A stretch of 64,000 nt of DNA from Impatiens glandulifera (taxonomy: Eukaryota; Streptophyta; Magnoliopsida; Ericales; Balsaminaceae): positions 47,861,771 through 47,925,770 of the forward strand of contig NC_061869.1 in the NCBI RefSeq assembly GCF_907164915.1, written 5' to 3'. The position numbers were made by a program, and so were the translations under genes. Shown here piece after piece: positions 10,975 to 23,394 of this stretch. How positions within the stretch are numbered: position 1 is the stretch's first letter; the number at the start of each line of letters is the position of its first letter. Below the pieces are notes generated by a model. The model made no database searches. It was not told the origin of the DNA and saw nothing but the letters and a program-made list of their open reading frames with translations.

Positions 10975-13294
10975 AAGGCAATAAAAAGCCCTGGGCCTAA
11001 CGGATTCAACGCCAACTTCTTCAAGGCCAACTGGAATATCATCGGACAGTGTATTTGTGATCTCACTGAGTTCTTTTGGAACTTCTAAATGCTTAAGCAA
11101 TGAAATATCACCATTCTCAACCTGATACTACAGAACTGCTCACCTGAAAGGATTAAAGATTTATGTCCCATTTCTTACTGCAATATCACTTATAAAATTA
11201 TTTCAAAAATTATTGTTAAACATTTAAGGATTCTTAGGGGATACGGCATGAAGTCAATGTCACAGCGTGTGGTTTTTAGGTGGACAACTAAAAGGCTTTT
11301 GACTCCATTAAATGGAGCGCTATTCACGATTTCTTAAATGTCTCTAGTTTCCCTTATATTTTTATTGAATTGATTATGCCGTGTGTCTCGACCCCCCACT
11401 TCATTGTGAGCGTTAACGGTATCCATGACGAGTTTATCAAAGGGGAAAATAGGGTTAGGCAGGGGGATCCCCTCTCCTCCTACCTTTTCGTCCTCGTCAT
11501 GGAGGTCTTTGAGTGCATTTTTAAAATTCTCCGAAAGTATCTCCCTTTCACTCACCACCCATACTGCAGACAAGAATCTATCACTCATATCTGTTTTATA
11601 AACGAATTCTTCATCTTGGCGCATGCTGATGCTGACTCCGTTAGAACTATCAAGGAGATTTTCACCATTTTTTCTAGTGTTACAGGTCTCAACATTAATA
11701 AGGGCATAAGCTTTTCTTTCTATGGCGGCGTCAAAGAGGAAACCAAAGCCAACATATTCGGGATAATGGGCATTGAAGAAGGATCACTCCTCGTCCGATA
11801 CCTGGGCATTCCACTCTCCTCTAAATAGCTCCAGATCTCGCATTGCCGACCTTTGATTGAAAATGTAAAGAATGTTATTTTGGGATGGGCTACTAAAAGA
11901 TTCTCTTACGCAGGTCTCATTGAGCTGATCACTAGAGTCACTATGGGTATCATGGGATACTGGGCGCATCAGATCATCCTCCCAAAGAAACTCATGAAAG
12001 AACTGGATCAACTGATGAGAAATTTCATATGGGGGACTCAAGGATGCAGAGGAAAAAAGATCAAATGGACGGACACCCGCAAGACCAAAGAAGAAGGCGA
12101 AATCAGTATCAAGGACAGTGTCTCCTAGAACAAAACTATCCCCTATAGACACTCATGGGCATTGGAAATGAAACATGACTAGCTTTGGGTTAGATGGGTC
12201 CACTCGAGGTTCATCAAAAAAGACATCAACATTTGGATATGCAAGAGCAAAATAGAGATGATGTGGTCCCTTAAAAAGATTATGAAGCTCAAAGACAGTG
12301 TGGGCAAGATGATCAACATTCAAATTGGCAATGGTAATGACACTCTATTATGGCATCACCCTTGGTTCGAAAACAGACATATCCTTCATAATAGTATCTT
12401 CTCCATCACTCGAATAAGGCGGGAGTGTCAATTGGCCACAGTTCAATAAGTCAATAGCGACGAATGGAACAACTTTTTTAGGATTATTACAGAAGGTGCG
12501 AGAGTACTCGATGCGCTTTCATCCTATAATCTAAATAATTAGGAGGATTCTCGTGTTTGGAGTATTGAGAACAACGACAGGTTCGACTCGGGGTCTACAT
12601 GGGATTGTGTTCGTGACCGTGGGGACGTTGTCCCATGGTCCCATTTAGTGTTGTCTACCAAAGTTATCCAGAAACCAATTCATCTTATGCATCGCCTTCC
12701 GTGAGAGACTCAACACTCGTGATCGAATCAAGAAGTACATGAGTATCCCTCTTGCGTCCTTTGTTTTGGAGCATATTCTCCACATCAATGGGCCTCCTCA
12801 GCTTCCTAAACGAATTGACCGACATCAAAGAATTCGCCAACACCAAGACCAAGGACAACGACTTTAGCTCTAATACCTTCAAGTGTTTCTTCGTCAATAT
12901 TGTTTATCACATATGGATGGAGAGGAACGCTAGAGCCTTTTTAAGAATCTATAACGATGCGGATACGGTCTAGAACGATATTATCACTAACGTCAACTCT
13001 CTTTTCTAAACGTGGAGGCGTATTCCCACATGCGAGAAGAATTGGTTAATCTATCAAAATTATAACATCGCTTACAAGAAAGTCACCTTCACCACTAATT
13101 TCATGTTGCTTTAATTGTCAATTGTCACTTATTATTTGTCGTTTGTCGTTTGTCATTTGTCATTCATTATTAGTTTGTTTCCTCATTGTTGTCCTCCATC
13201 TAGTTGTTTATTTTCGCTTTTCCTTGAATTCATTTAACTCCTTTACCCTTTGACTTTTATTTAATTCATGTTACATCATTTTTCTAAAAAAAAT
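10975..13294 (+). mobile_element. LINE (L1-type non-LTR retrotransposon), 5'-truncated
   Basis: A plant L1-like non-LTR element that begins inside the reverse transcriptase (SPGPNGFNANFF near 10995) and ends at an A-rich run near 13287-13294. The endonuclease and ORF1 are absent, as is usual for 5'-truncated LINE copies. The frame is broken, with the RT core at 11370-11828 the longest open piece. The catalytic FADD is replaced by F-I-N-E near 11594. After the RT come a thumb-like region (11853-12128) and a zf-RVT-like C-terminal region (about 12580-12970) with lost cysteines. It is an old, dead copy. Confidence 0.85.
11370..11828 (+). pseudogene. LINE reverse transcriptase core, inactive
   Basis: Contains the RT signature RQGDPLSSYLFVLVMEV (near 11455) and the downstream G-L-N-I-N-K and YLGIPL motifs of plant L1 elements. 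The motif that should hold the catalytic Asp pair reads CFINEFF, so the enzyme would be inactive even if expressed. The reading frame continues in other frames on both sides. Confidence 0.85.
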
Positions 13295-13550
13295 ATTTGT
13301 ATACTAAAATTGATTGTGTAATATATATCTAACCTTTTAACTTAATTATTTAATAATAAAACAAAAAATAATAAAATATTTTAAAATTATTTTTAAAATT
13401 TTTAAATAAGATTAATAATTTTAATTTATATATATTGTATTTATAATGGTTAAAATTAATCATAATTTCAAATTAAATATTTTATATTTTTTTATTTTAA
13501 TAAGATTAAATATTTGATTATTTCTATTTAAAATAATCTATATATATATA

Positions 13551-14175
13551 TAATGATGTTTAATTTTTAAAGTGTTTGGATTGTCGGGTCCAAAGTTGTG
13601 GTTAATTTGGATATATATGTGAGAGTAAATGAATACTTGGGTCGGATTGTGGGTTGACCCGTCTATAAACTTAAAACAGTTAAAAATAAAATTATTATAG
13701 GTATGGTTCGAATTTGCAACCTAACAAAACAAATACAACAATTTAACCAACTAGGCTAATAACACTTTATATTTTAAATTTAACACCAAATTTGATGAAC
13801 GCGAGACATTTTAACAATATAAGTTCAACTTTTTAACTAACTAATCAATATATATATAATGCTTAATTTTTAAAGTATCCGGATTGCCGGGTTGAGAGTT
13901 GTGGTTAATTTGGATATATATGTAAGAGTAAATGGATATTTGAGTCGGATTGTGAGTTGACCCGCTCATAAACTTAAAACAGTTTAAAATAAACTTAAAA
14001 ATGTTATAGGTATGGTTCGAACTTGCAACCTAACAAAATAAATACAACTATTTAACCAACTAGATTAATAACTTTTTAACAATATAAGTTCAACTTTTTA
14101 GCTTTGGTTAATATGGATATATATATATATGAAAATAAATAGATATTTGGGTCGGATTATGGGTTGACCCAACAC
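13551..14175 (+). repeat. Tandem repeat, about 305-bp unit, 2.2 copies
   Basis: The block from TTTAATTTTTAAAGTGT (near 13559) through GGTTGACCCG and GGTATGGTTCGAATTTGC recurs from about 13862, and the middle part recurs again from about 14104. The phrase GGTTCGAA...TGCAACC looks like a tRNA-type B box, but no cloverleaf can be drawn, so I do not call a tRNA or SINE. Confidence 0.7.
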
Positions 14176-14484
14176 AAACATTTTTACCATATTTTTTTTT
14201 CCACTGTTTTTAATATTATTACTCTACATATATGCTAATTATTTTAATATTATTAAATAAATACACAATTTTAGAAACTTGTAAATAGGATAAATAAGAG
14301 ATAAGCATAATATTCTTTTCTCCACGTTGCGTTGCGCACTCAAGCAAAAGAAAAGTAGTTCGGGCAATCGTACAAAATCCAAAGCAACTAAATCTGAAGC
14401 ATCTCCATTAGCTTTCACAAATCAAGCGGAAGCGAAACCAAATCCATCATCTCTCTGAAGAGAAGAAGAAGTTTCGGATCTTCA
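14176..14484 (+). promoter_or_regulatory. Upstream region and 5' leader of the 14485 gene
   Basis: The last 150 bases before the ATG at 14485 become A/G-rich and lack the AT-run texture upstream, consistent with a 5' leader. No clear TATA box position can be fixed. This is inference from composition and gene position. Confidence 0.3.
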
Positions 14485-17339
14485 ATGGCCGAGTCAAACC
14501 CTCGCAAAGGTACTGTTGCTCTCACTTTCCTCTACACATAAAATCCACTTATCATTTATACGAATTCCTTCTCAGTTGAACTAATTACAAATGTCTGCAT
14601 TTCACATTGTTGTCAAACTCTGAAATAGGGGGCGATATTCCCGTGTTGTTAGAAATGTTTCGTTTGAGCATAGATTGTTGATTTTAATTCATAACAGATG
14701 ATAATATAAAATCACCCAACATTTTTGAACGAACCAAGGAAGCAATTGAATCAATTTCTCACAAACAGCAGAAATCACCGACATACCAGAACAAGGAAAC
14801 ACACGGATTGCGAGATGATATCGACGAGAGCACTCAAATTAACGATGTCAAGGCTCCGAATGTATTCGAGAGAGCCAAGGAAGAGATTGATGCGATTGTT
14901 CAGGCGATCCATACAAAGAAAGAGTGTAAGAATCATCATCATGAAGCTAAAAGGTTTGGTGGTACGCCTTGACTCTTTTTCTTGAGTTCTAAGAACAGAA
15001 TGCACGTAGTTCTTATTGTAGGTTTCTTTTGGTGTTTGTTTCATGATATCTTCACAGGTCAGATACTGAATCAGTTTCTCATTCTCATGGTAAGTTGTTT
15101 ACTAATCATTTCAATCAAGTTCATGGTTGTTTACTCATATTCTTCATTGATGCCCCTTATAAGTATATTATTAAGATATATTTTATTTCGCTTTAGCCCC
15201 ACCAAGATAGTTCAATGGCAATAGATTTGGGCTAAGGGACTTATTTTTTAAGGTCTAAGATTTGAAGTAGGAGTCATGACCGGTGGGTTGTTGTGTTAGC
15301 CTTTTTTAGGGATTAGTGAAGCATACCCGAACACCATGATTACAATTTACAATATATATATATATTTAGCTTTGGATAATCTATTAGAGTTGTGATTTAT
15401 TAGTTATATTTCAAGTTTTATTTTGTTGTCTTGATTTATTCTTGTCCAACGAAGTCATAGTAGAGGATTTCAAATAAAGGAATGAGACAAAATGAGCTAT
15501 TTGATAGAGAAACCACTATAGATAAGGCCTACTGGAGATAAAGTAGACATAACAATAAAACATGAGATGGATCCTTAAAGAGTTAGAGATGAAACCTAGA
15601 AAGTGTGAGACAAATACATTGCGGCGGTTAAATCCTAAATGACTTATTTTTTTTTGCAATAAGCATGTATTCATAATTACATGCAATAGTACAAGCCTAA
15701 ATGATGTCGTTTCCTAAAAGAATTGACCAATTTATTAATTTTCTTGCAAAGTTTGGTTGTTGGGATAATGGATCGTGGTGATGGGGAACACTCCATTAGA
15801 GTTTTGATTTAGCTTAAATAAAATAGTGTAGCATCCCTAACTCTAACTCTAAGTAGAATGCACGGTGGTGGAGGAACTAGACTAGAAAAAGAAGAAGAGG
15901 ATTTCTAGATATCTAATAAACTGTCACTATGTTTCTTTGACCCTCTTTATCTGAGGAAGAGGAGAATATAATCAACTTAATTGAATTTGGGAATTGGGAT
16001 TGCTATTTAAAATCTTAGTGAAACACTCATCTGTTTGTTTCTCATCATTTTGTAGATTATCTTGTTTTATCTTTTACGTTGATGGTGCATTGAGTTGTTT
16101 CATGAAAAACATTTAGGTCACATGTTCAAACTTGGTATAGACAATGGTTTTTATTTTTATTTTATCTTTTGAAATATTAGAAACTTGTTTAAACAAAAGA
16201 GTTATCATTATGATTATAGTATATGGTTAACAAGTACAATAAAGTATTGTAACAGGATGAAATCATCAACTCATCCATGATCCATTGATATGAAAGAGCT
16301 CAAGAACTCCACCAACATAATTATCAATTCTCCAAAAGCATCATCATCCACTAACTATTTTAAATCAAGGTTCTCATAGTTACCCATATCCACAAACAAA
16401 TTTACTTCGTTTTTCCCCACTGCATTCTTATCAGTGATTGATTTCCTGCTCTGCTTATCGTAGTTGATCTTAGTTTTGAGTTTACATATTTCCCTTTCCA
16501 ACTTGGTTCTAAAAAATCTGGATTCATTCTTCAATGCTTCCCTCTACCATTGGGTAATCCATTTTTCACTTTCTTGTAAGTGTCCTTAATTATGCAAAAA
16601 AAATGATGAACTAAACCGTGAGGCGTATCTTTCCCTCAACATTCTGTTGTCCTCATTTCGCAATTTTATCCACAGTATAATTGATATTCTAGTACGACAC
16701 GAGATTAGCTTGCAATTGACTAATCAAAAATATTGTCATCATCCTTAACAAGTTCTTCCCAATTGCAGGTTATCATTAGCTATTCATTCCTCTTCAAGAC
16801 CCATTTGATTTATTTTTCCTAAACGTTGATCCATGTGATATCACAATTGGAAACAAAATTCATAAATTTTTGTTAACATAAAGTGTATTCAGTATTATTA
16901 GAAGTTGCATTCGCGACAACTCTGTTAATACAAACTTTAATGTTTAAAAAAAATGAATTTTTGGGCGCTCTAATTCATGCTTTGAGTGATTTGATGGAAT
17001 AAATGTGGGGTTTTGTTATGTTTGATTATTTGATTATCATAAAGGCCCTTAGTTCTCCTTCCTACTATGACACCTAGGTATGTAATGATGTGTAGAGGGG
17101 GAGAAAAGAGTTTTTGTACAGTCTTGTAGTTAGCTTGAAAGCTTTTGTTTTTTCAATGAACAGGTAGCAGAGATGAAAAGGTTTCAAAACCACATCATCA
17201 CAAAGAAACTCATGGATTGAGCAACGACATTGACGAAAATACCAATGTCGATGAAGTTAAAGGTCCAAATGTGTTCGAACGAGCTAAGGAAGAAATCGAG
17301 GCAATCGTTCAAGCAATTCATAGCAAGAAAAAGACATAA
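14485..17339 (+). CDS. Small plant protein with duplicated HHHKETHG/FERAKEEI module, unknown function
   Basis: Three exons read as one open frame of 154 residues: 14485-14509, 14698-14961 and 17164-17339 (stop TAA at 17337). All junctions are GT/AG and phases agree (G|AT, then G|GT). The N-terminal part has NIFERTKEAIESI. The middle has KETHGLRDDIDES followed by APNVFERAKEEIDAIVQAIH. The last exon repeats this as HHHKETHGLSNDIDEN and GPNVFERAKEEIEAIVQAIH and ends KKKT. So the protein is a diverged three-fold repeat of a short charged helix, with two long copies about 40 residues each. There is no signal peptide or membrane segment. Similar small proteins occur in plants without a known function, as I recall. 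The 2.2-kb second intron is much longer than the first. An alternative donor in exon 2 is possible. Confidence 0.75.
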
Positions 17340-19299
17340 AGGAAGCTCAAGTTTGATTGTTTTCTTGAAATCGATTAGGATTATTCATCTTTTCTCGTTG
17401 GTTTCTTGTATGAATTATTATTATGGTATAAACTAGATCATATCTTGAGATAATTATGTGATGTTTATTTAGTAAGAATCAAAATATGAAAACACAGTAA
17501 AATGACATTTTCGAATTCGCCTCCATATTTTGTTATTTTTACTATGGATCATCATTTGGATAAATAGATTAATTTTACTTAAAAGGTGCAATCTGATAAA
17601 TTTTGGTTAAAGTTGGTTAAAAAATATAGTTGACTTTTAAAATCGTAAGGGTGGTATGATTTTAGTTAAAATCCTATTCTACGGTTTTAAATTCTAAACA
17701 AGTCTATTGTGAAAGTCTATTCTAAACAAGTCTATTGATGCTAAACTAAGATTAGACGGTTTTAAATTCTAAACAAGTCTATTGTGAAAGTCTATTCTAA
17801 ACAAGTCTATTATGCTAAACTAAGATTAGACTAGTGAAGACGATTTATGAACTCATTTGATATTTTTGAGAACCTCTAAATTTGTTTTTGGTTTAAGTTT
17901 TCATTGTTATTTTCTAGATGATTAATTCTGTTGTGTTTCAAGTGTGTTTCATCACACTTTGGGGTTTAGACACTCCAATTTTATATAATTTTATGTAATA
18001 TTTTTCAAAAAATATTTATTAAGTAATGGATTCAAATATTAGTAAATTTTAAATATTTAAATTTAAGATTTTACGAGTTTATATTATTTTGAATAAATTT
18101 TAAAAAATATATTATTTGTTTAGGTATAAATTGAATCTCGTTGATTTGGTATTTTGGTTATTATTTCTTCTGTGATTATTATTTTTTAGATTAATTTATT
18201 AATAATAATTTATAACTACTAATTTAAATTTTTTTATAACTAACCCTTAATATATTATTTTAATCCATAATAATATTTTTTTTATTTTAAAGAAATAATT
18301 TTCTTATAAATCCATTGTTTATAACAAGAAGATGGAAAAAACCATAGTCAAAATACAATTTAAATATAAAAAAACTAGTCATGACTAAGTAGTCACAAAT
18401 TTCTAATCCTCCAAGTCTTTTTCTTGGTTTTGTTGAGCATCATTAGGATTAGATGTGCTCATTAACCTGTTGTTTCATGACTGGTTCACACCATTGCTAG
18501 AGGAACAAATGAAAGCTGCTTCCATTTCAGCTAGTTTCATCCTCACCCATTGAGCTTGGATAGAGTTTGCCATAATCAAGACTATTCTCACATGATAATG
18601 CCTTATATTTCTGGAAATGATTAAAAAACAAATTTGGTTTGGTCACATCTATTATGCATTTATATTTAAATAGACCACTAAAATTAAAAACTTCAAAAGA
18701 ATTCAGTTAAAAATTAGACAAAATAGTTATTGTCTTAGGAGAAGAAGAATTTGAAGAGGTTGGATGGAGAGCTATGAATGTTGTTGGAGAGATTTGTGTA
18801 AAACGCTTCCAAGTTTTGTTGCAGATAGTTTTGTTTTATGTTCATAATAAAATTGCAAACATAATATTTATATTGAGAATCCAATTTTGATCTCTTTAGA
18901 CGGATTATTATCACTTCAACTAACATGGTGATTTATATTCAATATATTAGCTAAAATTGTGTTTATAAGACATATCTATATGAGAACAAAACACACTTAT
19001 GGCGTTAGTTTTGACGACCTATTTTATTTTATTACAAGTCCATTTTTTTCTCTATCTCTCCAGCACCTTGCATTTTCCAAGTGAAGAATTCGAATCGGCT
19101 TCGATTTCAGCCATTCCATCCATTTTTTACACCAAACAAAAAGATTTAGAAAGGGTTGAATATCATCAATGTTCTTTGTTTCTCTTCAAATAAATAACAA
19201 TGGGATGAAAAAGAAATAATTAATTATGCAATTAATTAAACTAACATTAATTTCGTACATTTAATATATATACAAAATATTATTTATTTATAAATATTT
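17340..19299. other. Intergenic
   Basis: 3' flank of the small repeat-protein gene, then AT-rich DNA with a short tandem duplication at 17681-17830. A minus-strand stretch near 18403-18573 could encode about 32 residues before a stop, but I could not link it to a gene. Nothing else is supported. Confidence 0.5.
17681..17830 (+). repeat. Tandem duplication, 75-bp unit, two copies
   Basis: ACGGTTTTAAATTCTAAAC begins at 17681 and again at 17756, and the two copies match nearly base for base through AACTAAGATTAGAC. Each copy itself holds two TCTAAACAAGTCTATT phrases. Confidence 0.85.
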
Positions 19300-19952
19300 T
19301 AATTATTTATTTATAAATATTTTAGATAAAATTAATATTATTCAAAGCTAATTAATTTAAAATTTATTTTAGTTTGTAAAAATGAAATTTAATCTAAACT
19401 TAATGTTAACATATATTTTATCCTCTCGACAACTACTTAACTCCTCAATTGACCATCATCTTGTGATTCACACTTTTCATGTCTTTTTTATCCGATCAAC
19501 AAATCACCCACCAATCTTAATCGACCTCAATTGATGACACATATTTTATGTTTCGTCAAAATCAATCACTAACCCCCAATTGACCGTAATCGTGTGACTT
19601 ACACTTTTTTATATGCCCATTTATTCTCTCGGCAAATCACCCACTGACCATAATCTTATAATTAAGACTTATCATATGCCTCTATCACTCAACAAACCAC
19701 TCACCAATCTTAGTCAACCTTTCTTTTACTCTCATTTTAACAAATTAACAACCAATCTCAATTGATTACAATTCTCTTATCCAACGTCAAACCAACCATT
19801 AAAACCCCAATTGACCATCATCTTGTGACTCACAGTTTTTCATATGTCTCTTTATCTCCTCGGCCGTCAAACCACCCACCACCCAACCTACATCTCGTGA
19901 CCTCACACTTTCAAATGTTCGCCAAACCAACCACTAATTCCGACCTCACACT
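19300..19952 (+). repeat. Satellite-bearing repeat, first copy (left part)
   Basis: Matches 24420-25100 in order: an AT-rich leader with ATTAATATTATTCAAA and GCTAATTAATTTAAAA, then TATATTTTATCC, then short units with CTTGTGACTCACA and ACCTCACACTTTCAAATG. The final full unit is cut at CGACCTCACACT by the hAT-like element starting at 19953, and continues after it at 23679. Confidence 0.8.
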
Positions 19953-20213
19953 CAAGGTCGGCCCTGAGATGCCCTTTGTGCCCTTCTTTTTCTTTTATTA
20001 TAACTTATTTATAGTCGAAAATTAATTATTTATTTCCAAAATAATTAAAATCCAATTTATTTTTAAATAAAACTAAATAAATAAATAGTTAATTAAATAA
20101 ACTAGATTGAAAATATATTTGGAATTTATCTTGATTTTATTTGTTACCTAATAGGATTTGAATATAAAAAAAAAGGTAAGATCTAGAAATAAATAATTAA
20201 AATATTTATTAAA

Positions 20214-20425
20214 TTATCTGTTCGCTAAAGGATCTAATAATTTAAGAGCAAATAGAAGTCTAAAAAAAAATAATAAGGCTCTAGTTCAAGAAAAAAGAAG
20301 AAAGAAAAAAAAAAAAAAATTATCTGTTCGCTAAAGGATCTAATAATTTAAGAGCAAATAGAAGTCTAGAAAAAATTTATAAGGCTCTAGTTCAAGAAAA
20401 AAGAAGAAAGAAAAAAAAAACAAAA
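20214..20425 (+). repeat. Tandem duplication, 106-bp unit, two copies
   Basis: TTATCTGTTCGCTAAAGGAT begins at 20214 and at 20320. Each copy ends in a GAAGAAAGAAAAAA purine run, which probably mediated the duplication. Confidence 0.85.
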
Positions 20426-20882
20426 AAATAGAGTGAATAAAATTAAATTAGATTTTTCTTATTCAAAGCAATTAAATTATATAAAATTGTAAAATAATTC
20501 AAATGAAAATATATATAAAAACTTAGAAATAAAATAAAATAAATAACTAAATAACTAAATAAATTAGATCTAGAAATAATATATGAATTATTAGGTTAAA
20601 TTTTGGCCAGTTTTTTTTATAAAAAAGTATAACATAATTACATTCTAAAAAACACATTTTTTTAGAAAAAAAATACATGAAGAACACATGTATAATAAAA
20701 CAATAATTCAAAATATTGATGCAACAATCTTCAACTTAGAAAGTAATGCTTGAACACACAAATCCATTATTAATGTCAAGAATAATTTAATGACAATATC
20801 TAATATCTTAAAGAAAGAAAAAAGAGTTATAATTATGAATTAAGTTGTGAAAAAACAAATTGAATGAATTGGTTTCCGATTT

Positions 20883-22515
20883 CTATCCCGGTAAAGAAAG
20901 TTGTGTGAGGGGAAGGAACCATCTAGTAGTAGTGTCGTGTCTGAGCTCCTCCCTCATATTGTTAGCTCCGAATCCAAAAAGTCGACCACGGTCGGTCACT
21001 AAAACGCTGTGATAGAGGCCGCCTGTGCTAACTTGACAAATATATTCGTCCCAATTTAAGTTGTCTTCAAGAACCAACTTATATCCCTCCCATGGAAATC
21101 TAAGAACATATACATAAACTGTGCGCCGATCGTTCATTAAAATAATCGTATTAAACTGGTCAACGCTTACCTACATATAATTAAAACAGATCTATTAAAA
21201 TAATATTGAAAAATTTGGTTGCAAATTAATTAATTACCTGCATAGCAATTTGGCTGCTCAGAGTCTTGACTAATTGTGGTGTGATTCGATATAGCTCTCT
21301 GCGATGATAATGGCCTCCATTATAATTGTCTAAAATTCCTCCATTACACAACTGACCTACTTTACCTCTCCCCCAAGTATAAACCTTAAATAAATGAATA
21401 AGGTTAATAATAGAATTTGTAATTAATTTGTTAAAAACTTAATTAAATATTACCAATCCCCTAGAATCAATAGCTACAACATGGTTAACTCCTGCAGAGA
21501 CTCTAACAATGTCAATATCCACTCTATTAAAGCACTCAACCAGACGAGGGCTTAGCCCATTCTGCTTAACTCCGTGACCCAAACACCAATCATCGCCCGA
21601 CCCGAATGAATACAAGTTGCCATCGCTAGTTAGAGCTAATGTGAAAGTTTTACCCGCTGAAACCTGAACTACTACACAATGTACTAGCGATTTTACTCTG
21701 GTAGGTGTTGGTCTATCCACCCTATCGCCATGACCAAGCTGACCGTGATCGTTTCTCCCACAAGTATATACTCGTCCATCTCTAGTAAGAAACACGGTGA
21801 ATTTATAACTGACTGCAACTTGTTTGCAAGGTATTCAATTCAGTGCGCCTTCCACAAGCTGAGGTCTAAGGATACGATTGTCAATGTCCCCACCTGTTCC
21901 ATGCCCACAACCACCGAAGGAATTATCACCGCATGTAAAAACCTCTCCTGATTGCGTAACAAAAGCAACATGTTCGTATTTGGTAGAGATAGAGACTATA
22001 TTATCCACACATGATGATATAGGCTGGTGAATGTTAATCCGAGTAAACTGGTCATGCTTTAAATAGTCCTCCAATAAAAGGACACCCAATGAATGACCAT
22101 CCGAAATGTACACAGAAGAATCCTTCACAATTGTAAAATTAACTCCTGCCCTGACCTGTATATAACCTGATAGGAAATTCAATGCTTGCTTCCAGTTGGT
22201 GTTGCCAATCCTACTAAAAAGCTTTTTTTTTTCAGCTTCATTCAAAAATGAATATATTGGATGAGATTCAACTAGTTGAAACGCTGCCAACTCAATTAAA
22301 GATCGGAACTTTAATATTGGGTGAAGTTGTTCTTTGATTCCACCTAATGTCGTACAAGTTATCTCCAAACAAGCCAAATCAGACACGCTCAAGCAGCCGA
22401 CTTTAAGGATACAAAGGATCAAATCCGAGGGGAGTTCCACAACAAATCTTCGATAATGGTAAAGTCTTGCCAGGGCTTGACATGCCGCAAATACACTTGT
22501 TCTAACTTGATCCAT
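20883..22515 (-). pseudogene. RCC1-repeat protein gene with one in-frame stop
   Basis: Three exons on the minus strand: 22515-21454, 21384-21238 and 21170-20883. The junctions are GT/AG and all in phase 0. Together they give 498 codons plus stop, with one internal TGA at 21837-21835. The frame continues without shift on both sides of the TGA, which sits where RCC1 relatives have Gly, so GGA to TGA is the simplest explanation. The N-terminus (residues about 24-55, LPSDLILCILKVG) looks F-box-like. RCC1 blades follow: EVFTCGDNSFGGCGHG, GRVYTCGRNDHGQLGHGD, GNLYSFGSGDDWCLGHG, YTWGRGKVGQL and a degenerate last blade GFGANNMREEL. RCC1 beta-propellers act in Ran exchange or as other binding scaffolds, and the partner of this plant subgroup is not known to me. 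It lies inside a hAT-like element. Confidence 0.8.
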
Positions 22516-22843
22516 TTAGTTATAGCAAAACCAGAAAAGCATTTAGAGAGAGAAAAGAAAAAGAGTATGCAAATATAATATAACTTGCTCATCTAAGTTT
22601 TATTAATTCTTAATATAATATATATAATATAATATAATATATATATACATATATAATATAATATATATATATATACATATAATATAATAAAATATAATAT
22701 AATATAATATATATATATATAAAAGGTTATTAAGAAATAAAATAGTATCACGGATTAGAAGAAAATGGATAAACGATGAATAGGAAGAAATAAAAGATTT
22801 ATTATTTTTTTAGAATTAAATTGCAATATTTTTTATATATATT
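22516..22843. repeat. Upstream region of RCC1 gene with TATAATATAATA microsatellite
   Basis: The 22612-22722 stretch is made of TATATA and AATATAAT runs directly upstream of the RCC1 start codon (minus strand). Any core promoter would have to lie between 22516 and about 22610, but none can be picked with confidence. Confidence 0.5.
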
Positions 22844-23060
22844 CAGGGGTGTTCAACCCGGTTAACCGGTTAACCAGTTAAACGGTTTCGGTTAATACTG
22901 ATTTTAACTTTTATTTTACAAACCGGTTAACCAGCCGTTAATGGTATCGGTTTTACCGGTTCTCGTTCTACCGGTTTTGGTCGGTTCTGGCCGGTTAATC
23001 GTGTTTAACCAGGAACCGATAATTCAATTTTTTAAAATTAAGTAATAAATTTATAAAATA
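22844..23060 (+). mobile_element. MITE-like fragment, CAGGGGTG end, CCGGTTAACC-rich
   Basis: Starts CAGGGGTGTTCAACCCGG, a hAT-type terminal sequence. It is followed by many CGGTTAACCGGTT and ACCGGTTTTGG phrases on both strands, a pattern common in plant hAT MITEs. I could not find the opposite end, so it is a fragment, nested inside the larger hAT-like element. Confidence 0.5.
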
Positions 23061-23394
23061 TATTTTTTTAAATTATTATTTACACTTTCATATTATACTA
23101 TTCTCTATCCTTTTTTTTGTCTCTATTATAATATATTATATTATTATTATAATATAATATAAATATATTATATTATAATAATATATTTTAATTATATATT
23201 TATGAATATATTATAATATATAATTTTATTGTAATAATATAATATATTTTATAGCTATTCTGTTAGGTTTATATGTTCCTTGAGAAAATTCAAATTTATT
23301 ATGTCGATTAATCTTTGACCAACCAAGTATAAGCAAATATGATAGAATCTCATTCTCAACTGATAACTAATAGAACGGGAAATAAAATCGGTAA

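Noticed and set aside
13690..14045. GGTTCGAA...GCAACC phrases resembling a tRNA B box
   Set aside because: No A box at the right distance and no cloverleaf; the phrase is part of the 305-bp tandem repeat.
14725..14985. Arg-rich plus-strand frame
   Set aside because: Shadow of exon 2 of the small repeat-protein gene; the other frame has the conserved duplicated module.
18403..18573. Minus-strand frame starting MANSIQAQWVRMKLAEMEAA
   Set aside because: Looks protein-like for about 32 codons, then a TGA interrupts it; no family recognised and no neighbouring exon that joins in phase. Possibly an exon fragment, not supportable as a gene.
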